Shown here piece by piece: positions 11,010-23,453 of a DNA stretch of 64,000 nt. Each line of letters opens with the position of its first letter. The stretch's first letter is position 1. The notes under the pieces are model-generated. The model was not told where the DNA came from, made no database searches, and saw nothing but the letters and a program-made list of their open reading frames with translations. The stretch spans positions 930,001 through 994,000 of the forward strand of contig NW_017265140.1 in NCBI RefSeq assembly GCF_001638985.1. Reading direction: 5' to 3'. The position numbers and the translations under genes were made by a program. The stretch comes from Phycomyces blakesleeanus NRRL 1555(-). Taxonomy: Eukaryota; Mucoromycota; Mucoromycetes; Mucorales; Phycomycetaceae.

Positions 11010-13018
11010 ATGCCAAACCGGGTATTTGGTGTAAATTCTTGGCGCCAAGACGCCATGAATCTGGCAACTACGCTTGACAATCTTGACAACGGTAGAAAAC
11101 TCAAGAATTTTATTTCATTCATACTGCTACCACCATCAGTATTAGTAGTAATAGTAGTAATAGCTCTAGTATCAGTGTTAGTATCATAACCAGATACAAT
11201 GTCGTTTTGTATTCATAAACATATGCACACGATTGTTGTTGTTTATCCTATGAAAAGAATCTTACACACAGCTAGTACATCTTGTTACATATATAGAGCA
11301 TTTTCACAAGCTACTTCAAGAGGCTGTTTTTCACGCTAGATCTGATAATCCATTCCACGACCGTAACACCAACGAATTATCCCTAATCCAACAGGATGGA
11401 TTACTTGGTTTAAACCGGGGTTCCGGTCTGAGCTCCCTGAAGAATAGGTTCATGAAGATGAAATGGAAAATGACAATACCCACATTGAAGAATATGGAGA
11501 AATTTGAAAATAGCCTCAAAGTCTGCTCTGAAGCCAAAGTAAAAAGTCGTCAGCAGCAAGAACAGCAGGAGCACCAAAAATCAGGTTCAAATTTACAGAA
11601 AAATCGTTTGGATCGGCTTGATGCTGGCCTTCGATTAGAACCCATTCTTTCACTTGAAGCTGATCAGCTGGCTGCATCTATTGAGTCACCCTGGACTATC
11701 CGCAGTAGAGCAAAGATGTTTCCGATGATGAATGTTCCTTCAACAGCTAATATTGATGAATGTATTTCGAGCCTTGGGAGCATTGGGTAAAAAAAACAAA
11801 CAATATACATAACATGAAATACATAGGTGAGTATTACTAATCAAACTCAAGCCATACATTTATTTTAGTATTTCAAAAAATCAAAAAATAAAAATGTCTG
11901 GCGAATTGTCCAAAAAATTGATTGCCCTCGATGATTGGGACAAGGAGCCTTGTCTAGAAAGAGATGATGGCAAGTCAACAAAGGTATTTTTTTTCTGGCT
12001 CTACCTTTACATTCTTCTTCTAATAGCCATATAGACTTTACAGAGATGGGATCAACCAGAACTGTCGTTAAAATGTGTCTTCTCAAAAGAAAAAGAGTTG
12101 CTTGACTCTAATATAATCCCTCTCGAAAATATGCACATTCAAAACACACAATCCACACAATCCACATCTCACTTACGAGAGGCGGAAGAATCCGAAAAGG
12201 CAACATTAGAGACCACTAGTCCAGACTCAAGCAAGGCAGCCACACCATCTCAAAGTATAGCTGGCTCTCAACAAAGTTCCCGAGAATTGGACCTCTTGCC
12301 AAAAAAAACTTCTCTGAGAGAGGAAAAGAAGAAGGATATACCCTCTTCTTCTTCTATATCTTATTCTTCACTTTTTTCTAGCGTACGTCTAGACAATACT
12401 TACAGACCAAGTCAGAGCACAAAACCAAGACCAAAAACAAAATCAGCAATAACAGCCGATATATTCGGAAGCGACAGTGAAGACGAGAGCCCAACCAGTA
12501 TATTCCACTACTCGTTTTCTACAACTAATAGTGACGCGTCTTCTGAAAACTCTGAGCCCAACATCAACGGTCAAGCCACACCTTATTCGACTATTCCGAT
12601 AAAGCGCAAAGGAAAAGAAAGAGATGACGGGCAGGGCAGTGTTCGCAAGTACCTAGCACATGAGCACAAATATCGACATCAGAACCAGCATGATATTGGC
12701 ATTGGAATTGGTCAGGTAGCATCCATCGACATTACGTCTTGTTTTGAACCTCAAAAGCCAGATTGGTCAATTGCCCAGAATTCTTCTGGGAGTATACCAT
12801 TATTGTCACCTATCTCAAGTTCACACTCTATCCGTATGGCTTTCTTTCTTTTTTTCTTTGCTTTCTTTCTTTTATATTAATATTAACTGCTGTAAGGAAC
12901 ACTGATACCCGTAGAATTAGAAACCAAGCCTACGACGGGCTTTTCGGCTGGGAGAAACATCGATGAATTCCTCTTTGCTAGAGGAAACCCTCCCAAAAAG
13001 ATAGGAAAACGCACTTAA
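11010..13018 (+). CDS. Unknown largely disordered protein, five exons
   Basis: Unrecognised. Exons 11010-11091, 11276-11786, 11869-11983, 12044-12833 and 12921-13018 join in phase to 531 residues starting MPNRVFGVNSWRQD. The first ~60 residues look helical (VHLVTYIEHFHKLLQEAVFH); a Lys/Gln-rich helix follows near 120-150. From about residue 240 it is Ser/Thr-rich and disordered, with an acidic patch (DIFGSDSEDESPTS), a basic patch (PIKRKGKERDDG) resembling a nuclear localisation signal, and a conserved-looking C-terminus (RNIDEFLFARGNPPKKIGKR). A nuclear regulatory or scaffold protein is plausible. The second exon's acceptor (CTAG at 11275) was chosen because it alone keeps the frame. Confidence 0.68.
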
Positions 13019-13449
13019 GTCAAGTAAAGAAAAAGAAAGAAAATTCAAGAGTTTGATTTCTTTTTGCTATCTTCTCTAACTACGTATCTAATCTTCGCAT
13101 GCGCTGGCATAAAAACAAACACCCATATTCATATATTATATGCTACTATCGCTACAGTGCTTATCTTTGAGCAAATATACTCTTATAAAGAAAGAAATAT
13201 ATGATACAGCTGCCAACGGGTATACTACAAGAATGAGACAAGTTTCTTAAAAAAAAACTTGCGAATTCTCTGAAAATGATTTTATTACAAGATATTACAA
13301 GATATTATTAAGTAGATTATTTATTTCTACCAATATACTTTTATACTAGGTAGACTGTTGTCCCTGGTAAAACTCCATAAAATATAAATAATTATACTAT
13401 CATTATATCAAACATTCTTTTGTAGAATCTATCGCTGAAATGAAGAGCT

Positions 13450-13883
13450 GTTTACTAGAAAAAATTATTTTTGATCAAAAATTGCTAATTAAATACAAAG
13501 CATTAGCTATAAATCTTAATTGATCAAACAAGCAGCTTTTATACTTATAAGTAACATGATGAGGCGCATATAGATCCACCATCCAAATGTTGTTCGCCAG
13601 TAATTGCTCAAATATTGATCAAATTATCCCATTTTTTCATTCTAAAAAACCATTTACTAATGAAAAAATAGATATTTACACCACAAAAAAGTTGAGAGTT
13701 TTCGTTTTGCATCATTAAGTAAAGTAATTAATCAAAGCATACCATGATGCTCAGTGCTTTTTTGACAGACAACAGGCCAATATTCATGGAGATATCAACA
13801 TATGTAAAAATACCAATATCGATATTTACACCATTAAACGATGTTATTTAAAGATCCGACAATTAAAGCGTGTGTTCCAAATT
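13450..13883. repeat. Dispersed repeat copy A (pairs with 27711-28133)
   Basis: About 430 bp aligns along its length, with small indels and by eye over 80 percent identity, to 27711-28133 in the same orientation. Shared blocks include the segments around GGCCAATATTCATGGAGATA and GATCCGACAATTAAAG. Translation gives broken frames with many stops, so it is probably a decayed transposon fragment or non-autonomous element. No terminal repeats are obvious. Confidence 0.8.
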
Positions 13884-13902
13884 AATCTCACTGTGCCATG
13901 GC

Positions 13903-14131
13903 CTAGGTTCTGTAATACTGGGCAATATAGTTTTGGCCAGTACGAACATTGATGCCCATTTTTTCAGCAACCATCTTAGCGGTCTATTCTTTTGAAAGCA
14001 AGAATAAATACTAATGTATATGTACTGTCCTTATTTCATTTATTTTAGCATACCGTTCTCAATCACTAACTCAAAAAGTCCTTTCACATGTTCTGGCGTG
14101 TACTTGCGATAAGTGCCTCTGTTCTTGTATG
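13903..14131 (-). pseudogene. Transposase N-terminal helix-turn-helix remnant
   Basis: On the minus strand the sequence encodes YKNRGTYRKYTPEHVKGLFE, then LVIENGM. After an interruption of about 65 bp containing stops it resumes as TAKMVAEKMGINVRTGQNYI and ends at a stop shortly after. That order (a YTPEx helix, NGMTA turn, AEKxGINxRT recognition helix) matches the N-terminal helix-turn-helix of fungal Tc1/mariner-like transposases. No DDE catalytic part is present here. The interruption starts at a GT and ends at AG, but splicing it would break the frame, so it looks like an insertion or a decayed intron. Confidence 0.6.
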
Positions 14132-14443
14132 TTTTTTTTTCGGCTGTTTCATTTTCTTGGTGTTGGTGTTGGTGTTTATATCAAAAGGTAATACTCTTTA
14201 ACAAAAAGTAGGCTACATTTTATACCATTTTCACAATACAATATGACTTACATTATTTCTGCGTGGTACGCTTATTTTCTACTAGCAAGTATTAAACAAA
14301 TATTCTCTTAAGGCTGTGCTAAAGATATTATTTAATGCTCACATGTATTTATTTTACTTACATATATATCAAATGTATTGTAATATGGGCTAGTTGGAGC
14401 TATTTTCATATCAGATTATGCTTAAATTTAAGTTACCCTTTTA

Positions 14444-14840
14444 ATCTCTGTTATTCTCTATCCAAGAATTCGGACTATTTTGAGCCAATTTTATGCTGCA
14501 GAAATTATCCAATGCTGCTTGGTCCAATTTCATTTTATTACATGCTACATGTAACATACTACAACTATTTGTAGCTAATTGTGTATCATATTATGTCCAA
14601 GGTTACACGGCATTGTTAATCTCTGTCATTCTCTACCCAAATATTTGGCTAATCTTGTCTCAATTTTTTTCCGTGAGCAAAATTCAATTAGCAATTGGCT
14701 ACAACATTTTCCAACATATTACTTTTAATACATTACAGCTATATTCAGGTTATCTCTTAATGTAATTACACTAAAATCTACATAACACTGCTCGTATCTG
14801 CCATTTTATATCCAGTCATTTGGCTATTTCTTTAACAAAA
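14444..14840. repeat. Degenerate ~175-bp tandem repeat, at least three units
   Basis: Related segments begin near 14444, 14620 and 14795 (TCTCTGTTATTCTCTATCCA, TCTCTGTCATTCTCTACCCA, TATCTGCCATTTTATATCCA). Each is followed by a diverged TTTGGCTA-type box and further related AT-rich sequence. The spacing is 175-176 bp. The frames open through it are accidental. Confidence 0.55.
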
Positions 14841-15348
14841 AGATTAGTCATTTTTCAATGATCATTGACTCTCTCTTAATTTTCCGTTGTGCTAGTTTGA
14901 TCATGCTCCGAATATAACCACATTGTATTCTTATCTTTTCTTTACCATATCTAACTCAATAAGTATACTGATTATGTCCCATGTTTGTACAATTTTTTCT
15001 AAGCAGGTCACTTTTATTGTATTTTAGTTAATTTTATCGTGGTTTTTACCATAATAAGCTTAAAGACATGCTATATTGCTACTCCTGGCTTTTTCAAACA
15101 ACATTTTTTTTTGCTTCAATTACAAGATCGCCAATTTTGTGTACTCACAATTAAATTACTATATGATTTTAAGCTTTCATTATTATCATTATTGACTTGG
15201 TGTAATTTTGACTGACTATATTAGATTTCTTGTGCTATGGCAAAGATTTATAAATAATATAAAAGAATTCAAAATTAATTTCTAATAATTATATTTTCAG
15301 TTATTTTAAAACCCTTATTTAATTTTTAACAAAACCAAACAATCCAAG

Positions 15349-15910
15349 ATGCCCAAACAATTGACAAGACTTCCTCGTAGTTGTAGCTTCACGGAGAAAT
15401 CCGAAGGGAATTCAGATGACAGAGATTTAAATTCTCGCCCTATTCTGGCAAGACCTATCAAGGAAGAATATACTTCATTTATTGAAGGTCCAACGTGCAT
15501 GGAAGGTGCCAGCTCGCAAGGCAATGTTTTGGATGACGAAGATTTGACTATGAAAAGAGATAAACCAAAGGACAAGCGACGCTAACGATCCTATACAGAA
15601 GATGAAGCTTTGCTGGTCCTGAAGAAGTATTTTGTTGATGGAATGTCAATGGGGGAAGCTGGAAACCGTGTTGAGATGCCAAGGTCAACAGCCGGTCGGT
15701 TGATAAGACGTATAAGAAAAAGACTCGACCTACTAGCTAAAAGAGAACGTATGCACAAATATGCTAGTCTAGAATAATATGATAAGGCCCTATGCGAAAA
15801 GGTCGAAACTATGCTTTTACAAAAAAACCCTCTTTGAATAAATTATATGCCAGAATTGGTATGAAATTTACGAGAAAAATCGGCTCTTTCGCACATATCT
15901 CACTTGATCG
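15349..15910 (+). pseudogene. Broken transposase-like helix-turn-helix ORF
   Basis: An ATG at 15349 opens MPKQLTRLPRSCSFTEKSEG and runs 78 codons to an in-frame TAA at 15583. The same frame continues with RSYTEDEALLVLKKYFVDGM and GEAGNRVEMPRSTAGRLIRR, a helix-turn-helix resembling transposase or homeodomain-like DNA-binding regions, then stops again at 15775. In-frame fragments persist to about 15910 with more stops. I read this as a decayed transposon gene. It is related in type, not in sequence, to the remnant at 13903-14131. Confidence 0.55.
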
Positions 15911-15939
15911 GGGAAGATAGTGTGAAGAGTCAGTCAATA

Positions 15940-16480
15940 TGTAACGGCCCCCCCTATATGTCCCCCACCCACATCCTCTTGGCCACTCTTTAAACCCACC
16001 TTATCGGTCATTCTCTCCACCCATCTCGGTAATTTCCTACACGCAAGCTCTCTCTCTCATTGTAATGGTGCGGGCCATGGTAATGAAAATGTGATGACGC
16101 CTTTTCTCCCATCTACACTCATTGTCTTTGCGCGGTGCATAACAATGAGCCTGCATCCTTTCTTCCGGACTAGCCCAGAAAATCTCCTCCCTCCCTCTCG
16201 GTCAATCCCTACGCGATCCCTTTTCGTTTTTCGCTACAATCCAGCATGTTTTCCCATCCGTCTCCCCATTGTTTCCTATTTGACTTTAGGTCTATCTCCA
16301 TGGTAGAATCTAGAAGCCTTTAGATCTGTTCTATCTCTTTTGGGAAGACATGGCTACGGGATGTGCCTTCTTGGGCTCTCCCCATCTCTTATTTAGAAAA
16401 TACAAAGCTCTCAAGAAACATCATCGAACAAACGAAATCCAAAACAAAAGCCGTGATGTCCTATTTTGCATCGCAGCAAC
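15940..16480. mobile_element. GC-richer block, possible solo LTR
   Basis: The block differs sharply in base composition from its AT-rich surroundings. It begins TGTAACGGCCCCCC, a start typical of Ty3-type LTRs in fungi. It has C-rich CTCTCC tracts and, near its right side, a TATTTAGAAAATA promoter-like segment before AACATCATCGAACAAAC. I could not identify a matching ...CA end or a target duplication. An alternative is a decayed promoter region of a lost gene. Confidence 0.3.
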
Positions 16481-16693
16481 GGAGGCTCACCAACCTTTTT
16501 GAGCACAAACTGTATATTGTATGAACACCTATTTTGTTAATGTCTATTTTAGTGCGTGTGTGCGTGTGTGCGTGTGTAGCTTTTATCTTTCTTTCTTTCT
16601 TTTTTATTATACAGGGGAAGGGAAACTTTTTTCTAGATCCAATTGGAGAAAGTAAGGAATGGAGGAAGAAAGGAAATAAAGGATAGAAAAATA

Positions 16694-17486
16694 TTATTTT
16701 GGAGTCTCCAGTTGAGTAAGTAGCTTTTCAAAGATAGGTTTGGAATATACATGCTCTATATCAATTTGTTGTTGTTTTTGGTATTTTAAATATATAAATA
16801 TATATATGTACATTTTGTTAGATGATTTTTGTTTGAATTTGTTTGTGATGTTGAATTCAAAGAGGGAAAAATTAAAATATATAATATAAAATATAAGTAT
16901 ATGAAGATTTACCTTGACATTCCCAAAGAACATTGGACCAAAGCTCATTCATCATCAAGAGGCTTTTGCTTCCTAATATTATCAAGTGTCTAAGGAATAT
17001 ATATGTATAAGATAAGAAAAAAGAAATCCACAGTCATTATAATCATCAAGTAAGGTAAAAGACATATAGAAATTTAGAGAATAACCTTTTTGCTCGTGAG
17101 ATAGCAACATTTACTCGAGGATGATTATCAATAAATCCACTACTACTTGTTCGAACAGTAGATAATATGATTATTTCTTTTTCTCCTCCCTATCCACACA
17201 CACACACACACACACATACATACAAATTAATTAATTGAATGAATGAATAAATACATTTTGGAAAATCCAATGTATGTATGTGTTTGTTTGTCTTTTATAT
17301 GTTAGTACAAAGCTTACTTGAAATGAGTCTACTGTTGATATATGAAGCCTCTCGGTATTTTTGTCGAGTTTTGCTGATATAACCTCGGATAGGGCATCTG
17401 CTTGTTGTTTATCTACCCTCCCACACACGCACATACATATATAAAGTCATTTTGGATGAGTATTGATTTGGTTGGAAAATTATACT

Positions 17487-17521
<35 letters not shown>

Positions 17522-20500
17522 CTCACACAATGCAATTACACCAATATCTGCTGAAGATATACCCAAATTTAATAAGGTCTCGATTATTTTTGCAGAAAGA
17601 TCCATTTCTGCCTCATTCCAGAATGAGTTTGTCCGTGTGTTCTTACGCTCCTATTAAAAGATGTTTGTGATTATTATCATAATATTTTTTTAGTTTATAT
17701 ATATATATAAAGATAAAGGCTCAAAAAGTAACTTACTTCTCCACCAACATCAATGAATATAAGAGGAGGAAGACCTACTAAAGATGGACTCCTATCTTCA
17801 GCAGTTACACCATTGATCAGTCGTCGGTTGTAAAACAGTCCGTTACTAACAGAAGAAATCCTAGGATGACACTATACACATATTTAGAAAAAGTGCAATT
17901 ATTTAGATTGTAGTATCATCACAATATTTGCTACTTGTAACAAAAAAAAACAAAGACATAATAAAGGATATCCTATTCATTTATGTGGGTGTCTTACACG
18001 ATACTGAGTACGTAACAGTGTTGCCTGGTGACCCATCTACAAATATAAAAAGAGATTATATGAGACCTATACTTTTAGCTCTGGCCATAAATTTTAGCTA
18101 GATTTGATTTCTAAAAGACTTCGTTATATATATATATATTACTTCTGTCATTCGATCAAACAATGTCTTGTCTAGTCCTTGTCCAACAATATCTTCTTGG
18201 GCAATGGTTGTCAGGGTGGGTGGGAGCTATATACATTACAGTATATAAAAATAAAAAATAGATATTTAATTAAATCGGATATGATTCTGTTGTTTTTGGT
18301 TTGAAGAAGGAAGAGGAGGTTCTTCTTCTTACCTGCATAGGATCTCCAATCATAATAAGTCTATTACAACCAAATCTCGTTAAGGGGACCATATTCAATG
18401 GTTCCATTAGTTGCGAGCATTCATCCATCAGCACCAATGGGAAATGTATCCCATTGAGTATATCAAATGTAGACGCTATACATGTTGTACCTTTTTATAC
18501 GTGTGTGTAGCGGTTTTTTTTTTATGATTAGTAGTGCTTGTATTTCAGACCATAATATATCAAGCTTACCAATCACATCTGCCGTCTGAACCTGAGAGAC
18601 ATGTTCCTTTTTTCTGAATCGCTGTATAGCATTGGAAATATATTCAGATTCCTCCTCTGTATTTTTGGGATCTGCCAACATTTCCTCGAGCTCTTTGAGC
18701 TCTGTATCAATGCATGCATTCATGTATTCATTAAAAATCATTGTATAAATGTTAGGCACAATATTCCAAGTATACCGTTTTTTTGTCTTCATTTTTTTTT
18801 ACCATCATTACTTGATAATTTCGCTTGTGCTGTGTAAGGAAGTAGACTTTTTGTAATCTTTTTTAAGCTAAAGATCGGTCGAATTATCAGTAAATTATCC
18901 AATGCTATATACAGAATATTACTAATTGTGTAGTTTACCTTCCCACTCTAACAAATTGATCGAATCCTAGCTTTACTAAAGTCTAATTAAATGTATATAA
19001 AATTTAATGTCAAAAATAACTTTCTAGGCGATTATATATATATATAAATTAATTGATCTTGTTAAATACCAAAAGAATTCGATCGACAGCAGTATTCTAA
19101 AGAAGAAGAAGTAAAGAGAGAGAGAGAGATAGTGTGAATATTATATCCATTTAATAGATGTGCATTACAGCTTGCTAATTACCGTCATTGAGGAAATTAG
19201 TATTTTAAAGGTGACCATATCTTCTGGCTCGCGTCTAAAGGATGCAGTATCAACTATATCTTTCAGAAATATAATAATTACAGCAGCGAGATAGCTAAAT
19301 CAAATCAAACCAAATTATATTAATAGTTGGTTTAACCTCTTCTTCTTCTTCTTTTATATTGATATATTGATATAGCAAATTATTTTCATTTTCATTTAAT
19401 TTTCATCTTATCTTTCTTTCTTTCTTTACCTTTTTCCAGAGCCAAATACACCTATATGTATATAAAGTACAATCTTGCTTTAATAATTCTGATTATTACT
19501 CACTACTAATGATACCAAAAACAATAATAATAATAATGATAATAATACCGTGAACTAAGATAATAGGATTCTCGGTTTCCTCATTCCAGCCAGGAGAAGT
19601 GATTACTGATTTAGCAACTGCACGGAGCACACTATAGAATCAATAAGCAATAATCAATTGTCAATGAAAGAAATATGAATAAATAAATAAAGCAAAAAAA
19701 AATAAAACCTTTCTTGGTCTGTATTCAAATGATATTCTTTAATAGTCTCGCAAAGCTTCGCTTCCACATCAATGTTGTCTTCTCGAGTAAGTTGAATATG
19801 TTCAAGTTTTAATTGAGGTTCAGCTACAGATGGAGACGAAGCCGGAGACGAAGGCCCAGCTTGATTTTGTAAATTCTGGTGCTGAACTTGGTCAGCCTTT
19901 CGTTTTCCTTTCCTGCTCTTATTTCTCAGCATATGAGAAAATATGGGAAGTGTATCCAGTTGGTCATTCAAGTTATCTATAACAACATTCAATTATTCAT
20001 TTATTTAAGTATTAATATGTATATATATTATATTATACTTAAGCTTAGGTATTTCTTCTTCTTCTTTTTAATAAAGATAATAATAGTAATAATAGTAATA
20101 AAGAACTTACCCAACATGACAAATTCTGTACTGGCAGCTATAGTTCTCATTGCATAAAGTGGTAACGATTCTTTTAGTAGTAAAAGCGCCACCCGTACAT
20201 CTCGAGGTGTAAGACATTCAATCTGGCTCACATATAATATAAGAAAGGTAAATATAAAGGAAGAGAAAGAAGAAAAAAAGAAAAAGAGACTTTAGCATAT
20301 ATAAATATATATAAATCTTGTTAGTGTAAACATTTACCATCATTCCACCATCAGAATGTGGACCATAATATACACTTCTTCCCATAAATGTACCACTTGA
20401 ATCGAATTTCGGGTTTTTGGAAACAACCCAGACATCATCTGCAGATGTATATGTGAAAGCGTATTCCAAACAGCACGAGTTGTTATATTTTAGGATAAAA

Positions 20501-23453
20501 CAAATATAGATAGATATGTATATTGTCGAATATTCCTGACTTACCTTTACTATATCTAGAATGATGTTCTTTGCTTCGTAACATGATACGGAAATGACTT
20601 TGTGAAGAAGAATAATTATCACTAATAAAATATACAAGTATTATAATTCCATATAAGAGACACACAAACACATATACGTTATATGCACATATGTACATAC
20701 TTCCTTAATTCACATGAGGAATAAAAGCCACAGCCTTTTGTTCGAAAGTATCTTTCGAGATTTTCTCCTTTTTTGGCCATGTTATAAAAGGAATAATAAT
20801 AGACTGCATAATTCAACAAAAGTATCTAAATCGTGTGTAAATTTATATATAAGACAAAATTGAAGGAAATTGTATATATATATACTACTTACCTGAATAT
20901 GTTCATGAATAAGTCTCTGAAAGGTATCTTTGTACTCTGCGACATTTTTCTAGTTGTTAAGAAATTAATAATTGAAGATGTTGACGAAAAATAAACCATA
21001 TTGAAGGTATATGTATATATATATATGCTTACAAAATTAGCAGGCATTTTTCGAACTCTTTTGGGATGCTTTTTTGTTTTTATTATTTCCATGGCTTTTC
21101 CCATGGTAGGGAATTGTATAGCCAAAGGAACTGACCTGTAAACCAAAAGAAAAAGAAAAATCAAGTTAGTTTAAACATGATCAAAAATTATATTTACTTT
21201 GTGTATATATATATATATTAATACTTGCACTTTTTCTTGTATGTTTCCTTTGAAGGCTGTGGTAGGATATTGTGGTCTTTCTCTGTGGAATATGATCTTG
21301 TTAGGACTGCATGTATATATATATATATATGTACAATATTTTTATCTCTCATTTTCTTCTTTTGAGATGTAATTTATCTTGCTCAAATAACATATTGTCA
21401 TTACTACGTACATAGACGGTCCGGCTCTAGAGGATGACTCTGCTACATTTTGAGGATTATCTACTGGTAAAGCAGAAGCTTTTACAAATAGATTGCTTGA
21501 TTTACAGAATTATATATGTATTAGCTTGTAAGGAATTATAACCTTTTACGATTACCACTAAAGAAATAAAGATAGTCCGAATGTGTAGATGTCTGTGTGT
21601 GTGTACCTTGTCCCTGGTGCGCTTTGAAGTGATTCGGATAAACCATTTGATGATTTACTCAATGTATCTGATACACTCTGATGAAGAACAGCCATAGATC
21701 CTTTTTTTGATAATCCTACGCACATTCGTTTTGTTCTGACCTACATAACAAATATTGTTGTTTTTTAAGTATATATATTTATATAAAAGAAAGTGGAAAT
21801 CGCTTACATCGATATTTCCTCTTGTGCTAGACAATGTACTTTCGTCTGTATTATTGCTATCATTATTTGGAGCTTCTTGATTTGTGTTCGTAGTCGATTC
21901 ACCGTTTACAGTATGTCTAGTAATCCCATAGTTTACTGTTCTCTTTGGCGAGCTATTATTAATTGATTTTGCGATGATTGGACTGATGAAAGGTTTCGAA
22001 GCCAATGTACTACCGCTTGCAACTGTACTAGCACTAGCACTAGCACTAGCACTAGCATTTGTATTTGTATTTGCATTTGCGTGAATATTTGCACGAATAT
22101 TTGTACGAATACTTGTATTTGGACTTGTATTTGCAATTGTCCTAGCGGTTGTAAATGTATTGATATTTGATGTTTTTGTGTTTGTGGTGGTAATTGTGTT
22201 TTGATCATCTTCAATATCCATTCCCTCAAAGTAGGAATTATCGATGCCTTCTAACTCAGAATCGACTGTACTATATTCTACAGACTGGACATGCGTTTGT
22301 ATATTAGCATCAGAAGTTTTCTCCAGGACAGGATTGATCTGAGGAACAACAGAGATTGCTGCCGATGACCGATCAGCCTGGTTGTTTTGGTTCGATTGTT
22401 GTAGATTCCTTTTGGGTAGTCTAAATGGTCCCCCTGGCCCTTGTCTTGTTCCTGTTTCTGTTCCTCCTTCTGAATTGGATCTACTGTGGGCCAGTGGTGT
22501 CACTTCAGTACTTGTGGTAATTGGAGTTCCTTCCATATGCAACAATCTCATTCTGGCTTGGCGATAGTCACTATTATACGAGTTTGTCGCTACTGTAGTT
22601 TCTTGGGCGGAAATTGTCTGATGATAATAGTAATAAAACGCGCTATTAAAATTTTGCACCAATATCCCACCTACACACAAATTTATGTAATGCTGCGGAT
22701 TTAAAAGGCCAAAAAATAAAAGAAAGTTGATGGGAATGATAATAGTGTCGACTCACTCGAGTATGATTTATAGGCTCTGCAGGCTGTTCCTGAACGGAGG
22801 TTGATTGCTGTGGTTGATTACTGACAGACTCGATAGTTGCTATATGTTTCTCAAATTCTACTTCGTCTCCTTCTGATGGAATTCCTCCTCTGAAGAATTG
22901 ACTAGAGGATAACTTGAGTTACTTTATTTTTATTTCATTTCAAGATTGGAACAAATGTGCTTTTAATTTATATATGTATTTATGTATGAAAATAAATAAA
23001 TATAAATAAAAGAGGACAATCATTGGACTAAGATACTTTATTATATATTGATCTATTGATCTATTGATCTATTGATCTATCGATTTATTGTTTTACTCAC
23101 TTATCGATAACATAGCCTTTTTCGTCTGCTAGTATAAGCTAGATATGGTGAACTAAGGGTATCAGAAACAATATAAAAGAATATGGCTTTTTTGTATTCT
23201 CTTTCTTCTTCTTATCTGTTGAAAATAAAGAGCTACCTTTCTATTTTTGCTGTAATATTTCATCGTGCCTAATCCACATGTATATATATAGATACAAGTC
23301 AAATGAATGAGTTTATGGAATGAATTGAATTGAATTGAAAAAGTAATTTCATGAGCAAATTATAGACTCTTCCCCACCATCTTGCCATGTCTTAAACTTT
23401 TTCGTTTTTTGGGCAGTGAAGAGAACAACATATTCAAATATATTTTGTTCCAT
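16694..23453 (-). CDS. ZGRF1: ZGRF1-like superfamily 1 DNA helicase with N-terminal DUF2439 domain, 31 exons
   Basis: About 1,200 residues. The start at 23453 gives MEQNIFEYVVLFTAQKTKKF, then KTWQDG spliced to TMKYYSKNRK, LILADEKGYVID and FFRGGIPSEGDEVEFE. This is the DUF2439 domain of ZGRF1, yeast Mte1 and fission yeast Dbl2. A Thr/Asn/Ala-rich exon (22617-21808) is a disordered linker. GCGFYSSCELR and DDVWVVSKNPKFDSSGTFMG match the ZGRF1 core upstream of the helicase. Helicase motifs in order: GVFGSGKS Walker A (exon 19451-19430), LVLMDECSQ Walker B and LIMIGDPMQ (18475-18333), LPPTL, LLRTQYR, ISTVDSFQ and HPRVNVAISRAK; the end is RHLIILGSKSL...WECQ then a short exon to the stop at 16694. 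Human ZGRF1 and its relatives act on D-loops and junctions in homologous recombination and crosslink repair. Intron 8 appears to be GC-AG. Confidence 0.9.

Noticed and set aside
14335..14765. Open frames suggesting a membrane protein
   Set aside because: They run across the degenerate ~175-bp tandem repeat and have no codon or splice support; hydrophobicity comes from T-rich DNA.
16091..16306. A 71-codon proline/serine-rich frame
   Set aside because: Falls in the GC-rich pyrimidine tracts of the possible LTR; no homology recognised.
21933..22229. A Gln/Val-rich minus-strand frame
   Set aside because: It is an alternative frame of the low-complexity linker exon of the helicase gene.
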